Positions 25,057 to 33,659 of a stretch of DNA of 64,000 nucleotides are shown piece by piece. Numbering within the stretch: position 1 is the first letter of the stretch; each line of letters opens with the position of its first letter. Both the position numbers and the translations under genes were made by a program. Under the pieces are notes generated by a model, which saw only the letters and a program-made list of their open reading frames with translations, was not told where the DNA came from and ran no database searches. Origin of the DNA: Ferrovibrio terrae (lineage in GTDB: Bacteria > Pseudomonadota > Alphaproteobacteria > Ferrovibrionales > Ferrovibrionaceae); contig NZ_CP041636.1 of the NCBI RefSeq assembly GCF_007197755.1, forward strand, positions 2,888,001 through 2,952,000, written 5' to 3'.

Positions 25057-25820
25057 TGACCGTTCTCTCTGTCAGCAATCTCTCGAAAGCCTTCGGCGGT
25101 GTGAAAGCCGTACAGGATGTGGCCTTCAGCGTCGCTGCCGGCGAACTGCTCGCCCTGATCGGCCCGAATGGTGCCGGCAAAAGCACCTGCTTCAACATGC
25201 TGAACGGCCAGCTCAAACCCGACAGTGGCATCGTCAATCTGCTGGGCCGCAGCCTGGTCGGCATGAAGCCGCGCGATATCTGGCGGCTTGGCGTCGGCCG
25301 CACCTTCCAGATCACGGCCACCTTCAACTCGATGACCGTGCGCGAGAATATCCAGATGGCGCTGCTGTCGCACCACAATGCGCTGATGTCCTTGTGGAAG
25401 CCGGCCAACGGGATGTATCGCGACGAAGCGATGGTCCTGCTCGACCGCGTCAGCATGGCCGACCAGAGCGAGCGGCCCTGCGGTATTCTGGCTTATGGCG
25501 ATATCAAGCGGGTGGAACTGGCGATTGCGCTGGCCAATCAGCCGAAACTGCTGCTGATGGACGAGCCGACGGCGGGCATGGCGCCGAACGAGCGTATCGC
25601 ACTGATGGCGCTGACGGCGAAGCTGGCGCGGCAGGACAATATCGCCGTGCTGTTCACCGAGCATGACATGGACGTGGTCTTTGCCCAGGCGGATCGCATC
25701 ATCGTGCTCAACCGCGGCAAACTGATCGCGGAGGGTAACCCTGTGGAAGTGCGCGCCAATCCGGAGGTGCAGGCAGTCTATCTCGGCAGTGGCGCCACCT
25801 ATGCAGGGGAGGGCCACTGA
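25056..25820 (+). CDS. livG: Liv-type ABC transporter ATP-binding protein (LivG-like)
   Basis: This 254-residue ATPase has Walker A GPNGAGKST, the LivG-type insertion SLVGMKPRDIWRLGVGRTFQI, a signature region ILAYGDIKRVELAIAL (diverged from LSGGQ), Walker B LLLMDEPTAGM and the switch histidine FTEHDMDVV. It energises the fused permease together with the LivF-like protein. The ATG shares one base with the permease stop. The diverged signature is usual in LivG proteins. Confidence 0.95.
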   Translation: MTVLSVSNLSKAFGGVKAVQDVAFSVAAGELLALIGPNGAGKSTCFNMLNGQLKPDSGIVNLLGRSLVGMKPRDIWRLGVGRTFQITATFNSMTVRENIQMALLSHHNALMSLWKPANGMYRDEAMVLLDRVSMADQSERPCGILAYGDIKRVELAIALANQPKLLLMDEPTAGMAPNERIALMALTAKLARQDNIAVLFTEHDMDVVFAQADRIIVLNRGKLIAEGNPVEVRANPEVQAVYLGSGATYAGEGH

Positions 25821-25821
25821 C

Positions 25822-26523
25822 ATGCTGACCGTCGAGGGCCTCAACACCTATTACGGCCGTGCGCATATCCTGTCTGATCTGGCGCTCAAGGCGCAGGCTG
25901 GCGAAGTGGTCGTGCTGCTGGGCCGCAATGGCGCCGGCAAGTCCACCACGATGAAGTCGGTGATCGGCCTGGTGCCAGCCGAAAGCGGTACGATCAGCTT
26001 CGATGGTGCGCGCATCGACCATCTGTCGCCACATCGCATCGCACGGCTGGGCCTGGGCTATGTGCCGGAAGATCGCCGCATCTTCACGGATCTTAACGTG
26101 ATGGAGAATCTGGAAGTCGGCCGGCAGAAGCCGCGCGACGGTGCGCCAACCTGGACGCCGGAACGCCTGTTCGAGCTGTTTCCCAATCTCGGCAGGATGA
26201 AGGATCGTCCCGGCGGCAGGATGTCCGGCGGCGAGCAGCAGATGCTGACCATTGCCCGCAGCCTGATGGGCAATCCGCGCCTGATCCTGCTGGACGAACC
26301 CTCGGAAGGCCTGGCCCCGGTGATCGTCGAGCAAATGGCGCGCACGATCCTCCAGTTGAAGGCCGAAGGGCTTTGCGTGCTGCTGTCGGAGCAGAACCTG
26401 CATTTCGCCCAGATGGTGGCCGATCGCGCTTACATCATTGAGAAGGGCCGTATCCGCTATTCGGGCACGATGGCCGAACTCGCCGCCGATGCAGCGGTGC
26501 GCGAACAGTATCTGTCGGTTTGA
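25822..26523 (+). CDS. livF: Liv-type ABC transporter ATP-binding protein (LivF-like)
   Basis: This 233-residue ATPase has Walker A GRNGAGKST, the LivF-type LGYVPEDRRIFTDLNVMENL, signature MSGGEQQMLTIARSL, Walker B LILLDEPSEGLAP and a LSEQNLHFAQMV switch region. It starts one base after the LivG stop, with AGGGGAGGGCC as ribosome site. It is the second ATPase of the importer. Confidence 0.95.
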   Translation: MLTVEGLNTYYGRAHILSDLALKAQAGEVVVLLGRNGAGKSTTMKSVIGLVPAESGTISFDGARIDHLSPHRIARLGLGYVPEDRRIFTDLNVMENLEVGRQKPRDGAPTWTPERLFELFPNLGRMKDRPGGRMSGGEQQMLTIARSLMGNPRLILLDEPSEGLAPVIVEQMARTILQLKAEGLCVLLSEQNLHFAQMVADRAYIIEKGRIRYSGTMAELAADAAVREQYLSV

Positions 26524-26536
26524 GGAGTCTCGCAGT

Positions 26537-28579
26537 ATGGGCTGGATTGTCGGAATCGACGTCGGCGGCACGTTCACCGACCTGATCGGCATCGAACCGC
26601 AGTTGGGCAAGGTGGCACTGGCGAAGGTGCCGACCACGCTGGACAACCAGGCCTTCGGCGTGCTCGCCGCGCTGGAGAAGGGCGGCATCGCCCTGGCCGA
26701 GACCGATACCATCGTGCATGGCACGACGACGACGACCAACGCCCTGCTCGAGCGCAAGGTGGCCAAGATTGGTCTGATCACCACGAAAGGCTTCCGCGAC
26801 AGCCTGGAACTCGGCCGCCGCACCCGGCCGACACCTTATGGCCTGACCGGGCGGTTCGAGCCGCTGGTGCCGCGCCAGTGGCGGCTGGAAGTGCCCGAGC
26901 GCATGGATGCCGATGGCGATGTGGTCATCGCGCTGGACGAGGCCGCCGTGCGCGCCGCTGCCGAGCAGCTGAAGGCCGCCGGCTGCGAAGCACTGGTGAT
27001 CCATTTCCTGCACAGCTACATCAATCCGAGTCACGAAAAGCGCGCGCTGGAAATCGCCGCCGAAGTCTGGCCGAACCGCTATATCACTGCCGGACATCAG
27101 CTGCTGTCGGAATACCGAGAATACGAACGCGGTACGACCGCCTGCGTGAATGCCAGCGTGCAGCCGGTGCTGCATCGCTATATCGAACGGCTGAACGGCG
27201 AGCTGAAGAGCAAGGGCTTTGGACGGGATCTTCTCGTCATGCAGGGCAATGGCGGAACCATCGCTGCCGGAATCGTTGCCGAGACTGCCGTGAATACCGT
27301 GATGTCGGGTCCGGCTTCGGGCGTGATGGCGGCGGCCTATACCGCGCGCGCCGCCGGGCTGCCCAACGTAATCACCTACGACATGGGCGGCACGTCCTCG
27401 GATGTCGGGCTGATCCAGGATGGTGTGCCGCAGGTCTCGTCGGAACTGGAACTCGAATATGCCATGCCGATCCATGTGCCGATGGTGGATGTGCATACCA
27501 TCGGTGCGGGCGGTGGTTCGATCGCCTTCATCAACGAGGCCGGCATGCTGCAGGTCGGCCCGGAAAGCGCCGGCGCGCGGCCGGGCCCGATCTGCTACGG
27601 CCGTGGCGGCACGCGCCCCACGATCACCGATGCCAATCTGGTGCTCGGCCGGCTCAATCCTGATGGCTTGCTCGCGGTCGACAGCAAAGTGTCGCTGCAG
27701 GATGTGAAGGACGCGATTGATCGCGACGTCGGCAAGCCGCTCGGCCTCAAGACCGACGAGGCCGCTGCCGCCATCCTGCGCATCGCCAATGACAAGATGG
27801 CCGGTGCGATCCGCATGGTGAGCTTAAGCCGTGGCCATGATCCGCGCGATTTCGCATTGTTCGCCTTCGGCGGCGCTGGGCCACTGCACTCTGCCGCTCT
27901 GGCGCGTGAGTTGGGCATTCCCAAGCTGCTGATCCCGGCACGGCCCGGTATCACCAATGCGCTCGGCTGCGTGGTTGCCGATCTGCGGCATGACTATGTG
28001 AAGACCGTCAACAAGCCGCTGTCGGTGCTGGAAGACGGCCTGGTAGAAACAGTGCTGGCCGAGCAGGTGGCCGAGGGCCGGGCGACGGTGGAGCGCGACG
28101 GTGTCGCGGTCGAGGAAATCCAGGTGCTGCACACCGCCGACATGCAGTTCCAGGGCCAGAGCCATCTGCTGACCGTGGCAGTGAGTGATCCGAAGATTTC
28201 CCGCGACGCGCTGCAGAAGGCCTTTGAGGAGGCCTACTGGCAACGCTTCGAGGTTGAACTGCCCGAGATCCGCGCCGTGCTGGTCAATCTTCATACTGCC
28301 GTGATCGGCCGCCGGCCGCGTCTGTCGCTGGACCGTCTGCTCTCTGCCGAACCGGCCAGGGATGTCGCTGACGCAAAGAAGGGCAGCCGGCAGGTCTGGT
28401 ATGAAGCCGGCGGCTGGCAGGAGACGCCGGTCTATGACCGCGAACGGCTGCCGCGCGATGTCAGCTTTGCCGGCCCTGCCATCCTCGAACAGCTCGACAC
28501 CACGGTTGTTATCGACCCGGGCAATAGCGTGACTGTGGACAAGCTCGGCAACCTGATCGTATCCGTGAGCGCGGAGTAG
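26537..28579 (+). CDS. hyuA: Hydantoinase/oxoprolinase family protein, subunit A
   Basis: This 680-residue ATPase-like subunit of the N-methylhydantoinase/5-oxoprolinase/caprolactamase/acetophenone carboxylase family has the phosphate-binding GIDVGGTFTDLIGI at the N-terminus, HGTTTTTNALLERK, DMGGTSSDVGLIQDG and RPGPICYGRGGTRPT. It is predicted to use ATP to activate a cyclic amide carbonyl for ring opening together with subunit B, six bases downstream. GAGGAG precedes the ATG. The LivF stop is only 14 bases away, tying the hydrolase to the importer. Confidence 0.92.
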   Translation: MGWIVGIDVGGTFTDLIGIEPQLGKVALAKVPTTLDNQAFGVLAALEKGGIALAETDTIVHGTTTTTNALLERKVAKIGLITTKGFRDSLELGRRTRPTPYGLTGRFEPLVPRQWRLEVPERMDADGDVVIALDEAAVRAAAEQLKAAGCEALVIHFLHSYINPSHEKRALEIAAEVWPNRYITAGHQLLSEYREYERGTTACVNASVQPVLHRYIERLNGELKSKGFGRDLLVMQGNGGTIAAGIVAETAVNTVMSGPASGVMAAAYTARAAGLPNVITYDMGGTSSDVGLIQDGVPQVSSELELEYAMPIHVPMVDVHTIGAGGGSIAFINEAGMLQVGPESAGARPGPICYGRGGTRPTITDANLVLGRLNPDGLLAVDSKVSLQDVKDAIDRDVGKPLGLKTDEAAAAILRIANDKMAGAIRMVSLSRGHDPRDFALFAFGGAGPLHSAALARELGIPKLLIPARPGITNALGCVVADLRHDYVKTVNKPLSVLEDGLVETVLAEQVAEGRATVERDGVAVEEIQVLHTADMQFQGQSHLLTVAVSDPKISRDALQKAFEEAYWQRFEVELPEIRAVLVNLHTAVIGRRPRLSLDRLLSAEPARDVADAKKGSRQVWYEAGGWQETPVYDRERLPRDVSFAGPAILEQLDTTVVIDPGNSVTVDKLGNLIVSVSAE

Positions 28580-28584
28580 GGACC

Positions 28585-30294
28585 ATGGCGAAAAAACCGA
28601 TCGATCCCGTCACACTTGTTGTGATCCAGAACGGCCTGCAGCAGGTCTGCAACGAGATGGATCTGGCATTTTGCCGCGCGGCGTTTTCGCCGGTGATCTC
28701 GGAAGCACTCGACCGCTCTGATGGCATCTATCATGGCGAGACCGGAGAACTGATCGCGCAGGGCGAACTCGGCCTGCCGGTTTTCGTAGGCACCATGCAG
28801 TTTTCCACCCAGGCCGTGATCGAGCGCGCGCGCAAGACACCGGTGCTCGCGCCCAAGCCGGGCGATGTCTATATCGTCAACGATCCCTATCTGGGCGGCA
28901 CGCATCTGATGGATGTGCGTTTCGTGAAACCCTTCTTCTACAAGGGCAGGCTGTTTTCCTGGCTCTCCAATACCGGGCACTGGCCTGATATCGGCGGCAT
29001 GGTGCCGGGCGGTTTCTCGGCCAATGCCACCGAAGTGGAGCAGGAAGGCCTGCGCCTGCCGCCGGTCAAGCTCTACAAGGAAGGCAAGCTGGACGAGGAA
29101 ATCCTCTCCATCATCCTCAGCAACATCCGCATCGCCGACCAGCGGATCGGCGACATCAAGGCGCAGGCGGCAGCGCTCACCATCGGCGAGAAGCGCCTGA
29201 CCGCCTTGCTGGATCGCTACGGCGCCGAGGTTGTCGAGCAGGCCATCGAGGAACTGAAGCAGCGCGCCAGCCAGCAGATGCGCGCCCGCATTCGCACCAT
29301 TCCCGACGGCGTCTATCATGGCGAAGCCATGGTCGATTCCGACGGCGTGGTCGACGAGCCGCTGGTGATCAAGATGAAGGTCACCAAAGCGGACGAGGAA
29401 ATGCATTTCGACATGACAGGCTCCAGTCCGCCCTGTCGTGGCCCGATGAACAGCGTGATCGCGACGACCTATTCGTCGATCTATCTCGCCGTAAAGCACA
29501 TCTTCCCCGATGTGCCGATCAATGCGGGTACCTTCGAGCCGCTGAAAGTGCTCGATCCGCATGACACGTTCCTTTATGCCAAATATCCGCGCTCGGTTTC
29601 GGGCTGCGCGGCCGAAGTGAGCCAGCGCATCGCCGAAGCGGTGTTCAACGCGCTGGTGCAGGCGATGCCCGACCGGCTGTTCGCCGCGCCCGCCGGCACC
29701 TCGGGCAATCTGGCGCTCGGCGGCTACGACCCCAAGCGCGATCGCTCCTATGTGATGTATGTGATCTCAGGTGGCGGTTATGGCGGCTGGCATGGCGGCG
29801 ACGGCATCAGCAACGGCTGCTCGACCATCGGCATTTCCAAGACCACGCCGATCGAGGTGATGGAGCAGTATTATCCTGTGCTGTTCGAGGAATATTCGCT
29901 GCATGAAGGCTCCGGCGGCGCTGGCGAGCACCGCGGCGGCTTCGGCGTCAACTACACCATTCGTTTGCGCCGTGGCGAGGCCCGCGCCTCCATGGTGATG
30001 GACCATGGCCGCAGCGGGCCGCGCGGCGTGCTAGGCGGTGAAGACGGCGGCCTCAACACCGTACGGGTCGAGACCGCGAAGGGCTCTTACGTGCCGCCGC
30101 ATCTGTCCAAGGACCAGGATATCGAGATCGCAGTGGGCGACCGCCTGCATGTCTCCACCCCGGGCGGCGGCGGCTACGGTAATCCGGCCAAACGCGATCC
30201 GGCCGATCTGGCCCGCGACCTTGAGCGCGGTTACTACACGGCGGATCAGATCAAGGCGCGCTTCGGCCAGGCAGTGAAATCCGCCGCCGAATAG
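28585..30294 (+). CDS. hyuB: Hydantoinase/oxoprolinase family protein, subunit B
   Basis: This 569-residue partner of HyuA has the family landmarks DPVTLVVIQNGLQQVCNEM, LDRSDGIYHGETGELIAQG, GDVYIVNDPYLGGTHLMDV, SGCAAEVSQRIAEAV, GEHRGGFGVNYTIR and VSTPGGGGYG near the C-terminus. With HyuA it should form the hetero-oligomer that hydrolyses a cyclic amide or carboxylates a substrate using ATP. It is the last recognisable catabolic gene of the block. In a pathway with hydroxylation and ring reduction upstream, lactam opening would be the logical step (inference). Confidence 0.92.
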   Translation: MAKKPIDPVTLVVIQNGLQQVCNEMDLAFCRAAFSPVISEALDRSDGIYHGETGELIAQGELGLPVFVGTMQFSTQAVIERARKTPVLAPKPGDVYIVNDPYLGGTHLMDVRFVKPFFYKGRLFSWLSNTGHWPDIGGMVPGGFSANATEVEQEGLRLPPVKLYKEGKLDEEILSIILSNIRIADQRIGDIKAQAAALTIGEKRLTALLDRYGAEVVEQAIEELKQRASQQMRARIRTIPDGVYHGEAMVDSDGVVDEPLVIKMKVTKADEEMHFDMTGSSPPCRGPMNSVIATTYSSIYLAVKHIFPDVPINAGTFEPLKVLDPHDTFLYAKYPRSVSGCAAEVSQRIAEAVFNALVQAMPDRLFAAPAGTSGNLALGGYDPKRDRSYVMYVISGGGYGGWHGGDGISNGCSTIGISKTTPIEVMEQYYPVLFEEYSLHEGSGGAGEHRGGFGVNYTIRLRRGEARASMVMDHGRSGPRGVLGGEDGGLNTVRVETAKGSYVPPHLSKDQDIEIAVGDRLHVSTPGGGGYGNPAKRDPADLARDLERGYYTADQIKARFGQAVKSAAE

Positions 30295-30309
30295 CGCTAC
30301 ACTCCGTCC

Positions 30310-31110
30310 ATGTTGGCCGAGATGCTGGTGTGGACGGGAACGCAGGCGACCAAGCCGGCACGGCAGCTGGGCTATGCCCGCGCCGCCGTCAGCCTGTGGT
30401 CGCGCCGCCGCCGCTGGACCCGCGACTGGGCCGAGCATGAAAGCAACACCCGCGACTTTGCGCTGAAGACGGTCGCGGCCTGCCGCCGTCGCGACACCGT
30501 CTGGCTGCTCGGCGGCGGCACGCTGTCCGACCTGCCGCTGACTGAGCTGAGCGCTCTGTTCAAACGCGTGGTGGTTTACGATATCGCCTGGCTGCCGCAG
30601 GCGCGTGTCGCCGCCCGGCGCTGGCCCAATGTGGAACTGAAGCTGGCCGATGTCACCGGCGTGGTGCGGCCGCTCTCAGAATGGCGGCTCGGCATGCCGC
30701 TGCCGATTCCGCAGGCTGATGCCATGGCCGATCTCGATCCGGTGCCGCCCGATTGCGTGCTGTCGCTCAACCTGTTGTCGCAGCTGCCGCTGCTGCCGAT
30801 GGAATATGTGCAGCGCCAGGGCATGACGCTGCAGTCGGCCGAAACATTTGGCCGCGCCATCCTGCAGGCGCATCTGCGCGGGCTTGAGGCCTTTACCTGT
30901 CCAGTCGGGCTGATCGCCGATGCGCGCCGCATCTGGCGCAGCCGGGCAGGCGAGGTGGTGTTGAGCGAAAGTGCGGTGCTGGGCGTGAAGTTGCCGGCAC
31001 CGGAGAAAAGCTGGCACTGGCCGGTGGCGCCACGCGGCGAGATCGACAATGAAACCGGTCTGGAGATTCTGGTGGAAGCGTCGCGGCTGAATACAGAGAG
31101 TCCGGACTAG
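30310..31110 (+). CDS. Uncharacterised protein, possible Rossmann/methyltransferase-like fold
   Basis: I do not recognise this 266-residue protein by name. It has an Arg-rich N-terminus, then a segment TVWLLGGGTLSDLPL that looks like the glycine-rich loop of a SAM-dependent methyltransferase fold, followed by VVVYDIAWLPQARVAARRW, ELKLADVTGV and CVLSLNLLSQLPLLP, which fit the later strands. No catalytic motif is evident. It starts 16 bases after hyuB without a strong ribosome site and may be read through from the catabolic block. Its stop overlaps by four bases the end of the convergent gene. Confidence 0.7.
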   Translation: MLAEMLVWTGTQATKPARQLGYARAAVSLWSRRRRWTRDWAEHESNTRDFALKTVAACRRRDTVWLLGGGTLSDLPLTELSALFKRVVVYDIAWLPQARVAARRWPNVELKLADVTGVVRPLSEWRLGMPLPIPQADAMADLDPVPPDCVLSLNLLSQLPLLPMEYVQRQGMTLQSAETFGRAILQAHLRGLEAFTCPVGLIADARRIWRSRAGEVVLSESAVLGVKLPAPEKSWHWPVAPRGEIDNETGLEILVEASRLNTESPD

Positions 31111-31607
31111 CCGGTCTTCTTCACCATCTGCACGGATTCAATCACGAAGCCGCGCTCGGGCGGGAATTTGCGCATGATGACGCGCCGCACTTCATCTTCG
31201 CTGGTGCCGTTCAGTTCGACGTAATTGATATCGCCCCATTTGTCGTCGAGCTGGCGATGCTTCTCGCCCATCATATGGGCGCGGCGGACTTCCGAATTGA
31301 AGATGCCGATGCTGAAGGTCTTGGTATTGGTTTCCTGCGCCACAGCTTCGCTGGCCAGCTTCTCCAGCTTGGCAATCTGGGCTTCCAGTTCGAACTTCTG
31401 CTTGGTCAGTTCGGTGATTTTGCTCTGCGCCGTCTTGCTCAGCTTTTCCAGCTCGTCCATGCGCTGGCCGCGGCGCACGACTTCCGCCGAGCTCCACTCA
31501 TAGGCCATGACCTGCTTTTTGTGCTGCGCGATGAGATGCAGCACAATAAACGTCGCGCCGGGCACGCCAATCAGCAATGCCGCCATGATCAGCCAGAAGC
31601 TACTCAT
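31107..31607 (-). CDS. Membrane-anchored coiled-coil protein of unknown function
   Basis: This 166-residue protein has one N-terminal membrane segment (FWLIMAALLIGVPGATFIVLH), a coiled coil over about residues 40-95 (MDELEKLSKTAQSKITELT, FELEAQIAKLEKLASEAV), and a C-terminal globular part ending MRKFPPERGFVIESVQM. Architecture resembles phage-shock or envelope-stress accessory proteins but no family is assigned. It stands alone, convergent with the gene to its left and 150 bases from tRNA-His. Confidence 0.75.
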   Translation of the reverse strand: MSSFWLIMAALLIGVPGATFIVLHLIAQHKKQVMAYEWSSAEVVRRGQRMDELEKLSKTAQSKITELTKQKFELEAQIAKLEKLASEAVAQETNTKTFSIGIFNSEVRRAHMMGEKHRQLDDKWGDINYVELNGTSEDEVRRVIMRKFPPERGFVIESVQMVKKTG

Positions 31608-31755
31608 AAGCTTGTCTTAGCGAACCCCCGATTTTCCCGCAAGATACTGAAATGGCGGCCAAAGTCTGAGGCCTGGGAAACCCTGACGGGTGTCGCGGCG
31701 GCGTTACAATGGCTTGACCCCGCCGGGCAGGGCGGTTAAGAAGCGGCTTCCTGTG

Positions 31756-31832
31756 GCGGGGGTAGCTCAGTTGGTTAGAGCACCAGATTGTGGCTCTGGG
31801 GGTCGCGGGTTCAAGTCCCGTTCCTCGCCCCA
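31756..31832 (+). tRNA. tRNA-His (GTG)
   Basis: This is a 77-base cloverleaf with encoded CCA. The acceptor GCGGGGG pairs with TCCTCGC, the anticodon loop carries GTG (31790-31792) in the stem CCAGA/TCTGG, and GGGTTCAAGTCCC forms the T-arm. The base before G1 (31755) is G and the discriminator is C, giving the extra G-1:C73 pair required by histidyl-tRNA synthetase. Confidence 0.97.
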
Positions 31833-31840
31833 AATTCTGA

Positions 31841-31880
31841 AGGCCGGTCAATAGCTTAGCTGTTGGCCGGCCTTTTTCTT
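31841..31880 (+). terminator. Rho-independent terminator after tRNA-His
   Basis: An 11-base stem (AGGCCGGTCAA with TTGGCCGGCCT, one G-U pair) with an 11-base loop is followed at once by TTTTTCTTTT. It ends the tRNA transcript and separates it from the convergent acyl-CoA synthetase gene. Confidence 0.9.
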
Positions 31881-31893
31881 TTCCGGGCCGCGT

Positions 31894-33495
31894 TTAAGCG
31901 GCCGGCAGCCGCTCGCGCAGCACCCGTTTCAGCAGCTTGCCGTTGGCATTCCGGGGCAGCGGCTCGTCCAGCAGGGTGAAGGTCTCCGGTACCTTGTAGT
32001 CGGCCAGCCGGCTGGCGCAGAAGCTCTTGAGATCCGACTCGCTCAGCGTACCCTCCTTGCGGGTGACAAAGGCATGCACGCGCTCGCCCAGCACCGGACA
32101 GGGTTTGGCGATGATGGCGCTTTCCAGCACGCCCGCGTGGTGGCTCAGCACATTTTCCACCTCGACGGAGAAGATCTTGTAGCCGCCACGGTTGATCATG
32201 TCCTTCACGCGGTCGAAGACGCGCACGAAGCCCTCGGCATCGATCGAGCCGATATCGCCCGAATGCCAGAACCCGTCGGTGAATTCGCGCGCCGTGGCAG
32301 CGGCATTGTCCCAGTAGCCTGGCACCACCATCGGGCCGCGAATCCAGATCTCACCGGTTTCGCCGCGCGGCATTTCGCGGCCTTCCGGATCCACCACGAT
32401 CACCTCGGCGCAGGGCGCTTCCAGTCCCACGCTGTCGGAATGCGTGGCGCTTTTTTCCGGCTGCATCATCGTGGTGGGTGAGGTGGTCTCGGTGGCGCCA
32501 TAGGCATTCATCAGGCCGAGCTGCGGCAGCTTCTGCGCCAGGGCCGCAATCGTGGCCTGCGGCATCGGTGCACCGCCATAGCCGCCGACGCGCCAGCTGG
32601 AGAGATCATGCTGGTCGAAATCCGGCTGCAGCAGGCAAAGGTTGTACATCGCCGGCACCATGATGGTGTGCGTCAGCTTCTCTTTTGCCGCCAGCGGCAG
32701 AAACTCGCGCGCCTTGAAGTCCGGCACCATGATCACTGCGCCGCCGCCCTGCCAGGCGGTGACGATGATCGCGATCAGCCCGGTGACATGGCTGGCCGGC
32801 ACCGCCAGCAGCGAGCGATCGGCCGGCGTCAGCCCCATGCAATACTGAAAATGCAGGGCGGAATGCACGATGTTGACATGCGCGAGCATCGCGCCTTTCG
32901 GCCGGCCGGTGGTGCCGGAGGTATAGAGAATCACGGCGATGTCCTCTTCGGCCGGATCAGTGGCCGCAGGGACCGCATCCTGCTTCGGCAAACCGGAAAA
33001 AGGCTCCGAGCCGGCGCAGTCGCCGCCGGCCGAGAAACGACGCCGCAGTTTGGGCAGCTCGGTTGGCGGCGGCAGGCGCTCGGCGAGGTCGGCTTCATGT
33101 ACCAGCAGGGCCGCGCCGGCATGGTCGAGGATATAGGCGATCTCGGGTGTCTGCAGCCGGGTGCCAAGCGGCACGCAGATCGCGCCGATGCGCAGGCAGG
33201 CCAGTAGCGTGGTGACGAACTCGACACGGTTGCCAAGCAGCATGCCGACGCGGTCGCCAGCTTTAATGCCGGCAGCCACCAGCCCTGCGGCAACGCGATC
33301 AGACTCGGCGGCCAGCTGGCGATAGGTCAGGCGGGTGTCGCCGGCGACCAGGGCTTCGTTGTCGGGATGGCGCGAGAGCGTCGCGGTGAAGATCGCATAG
33401 GTGTGTGGCGCGCGCTCGGTGAAACAGCGCACCACCCGGTCGCCGAAATGCGCCTCGTTGCGGATCGCAATCGATGGGCCAAGATCCCAGGCCAT
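31894..33495 (-). CDS. AMP-dependent acyl-CoA synthetase/ligase
   Basis: This 533-residue adenylate-forming enzyme has the motif LYTSGTTGRPKG, a YGATETTS adenine site, the hinge MINRGGYKIFSVEVE and the C-terminal lysine context PRNANGKLLKR. It probably activates a carboxylic acid, perhaps a medium- or long-chain one, to its CoA ester; the substrate is not readable. It is unlike the ligase at 2466-4130 in its N-terminal region. The ATG at 33495 is chosen because GGGAGG precedes it and a longer frame to 33525 lacks support. It is divergent from putA. Confidence 0.9.
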   Translation of the reverse strand: MAWDLGPSIAIRNEAHFGDRVVRCFTERAPHTYAIFTATLSRHPDNEALVAGDTRLTYRQLAAESDRVAAGLVAAGIKAGDRVGMLLGNRVEFVTTLLACLRIGAICVPLGTRLQTPEIAYILDHAGAALLVHEADLAERLPPPTELPKLRRRFSAGGDCAGSEPFSGLPKQDAVPAATDPAEEDIAVILYTSGTTGRPKGAMLAHVNIVHSALHFQYCMGLTPADRSLLAVPASHVTGLIAIIVTAWQGGGAVIMVPDFKAREFLPLAAKEKLTHTIMVPAMYNLCLLQPDFDQHDLSSWRVGGYGGAPMPQATIAALAQKLPQLGLMNAYGATETTSPTTMMQPEKSATHSDSVGLEAPCAEVIVVDPEGREMPRGETGEIWIRGPMVVPGYWDNAAATAREFTDGFWHSGDIGSIDAEGFVRVFDRVKDMINRGGYKIFSVEVENVLSHHAGVLESAIIAKPCPVLGERVHAFVTRKEGTLSESDLKSFCASRLADYKVPETFTLLDEPLPRNANGKLLKRVLRERLPAA

Positions 33496-33565
33496 GTCCG
33501 GCTTTTCCTCCCTGTCTGCTGCCAATACTCAAGTCGTTCTCTATGAATATCAAGGCTTTAATATT

Positions 33566-33631
33566 GGTTGCGCCTCACCTGTTGACTGGGTTGCGCCTTT
33601 TGGGAATGCTGGCTGTCAGCCGGTTGCGCCT
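33566..33631 (+). promoter_or_regulatory. Three exact GGTTGCGCCT repeats upstream of putA, probable PutA operators
   Basis: GGTTGCGCCT occurs at 33566-33575, 33589-33598 and 33622-33631, with offsets of 23 and 33 bases, all in the same orientation between the acyl-CoA synthetase and putA. Enterobacterial PutA represses through sites containing GTTGCA; these repeats share GTTGC and the protein has an N-terminal ribbon-helix-helix. An additional partial TTTGCGCC follows the third copy. Confidence 0.6.
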
Positions 33632-33659
33632 TTGCGCCGGAGTCGCAGGAGTCCCTGGC

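Noticed and set aside
33474-33659. N-terminal extension of PutA by 62 codons
   Set aside because: The frame is open, but the extension overlaps the divergent gene start and the repeat array, has no family similarity, and the ATG at 33660 has a good ribosome site and begins the DNA-binding domain.
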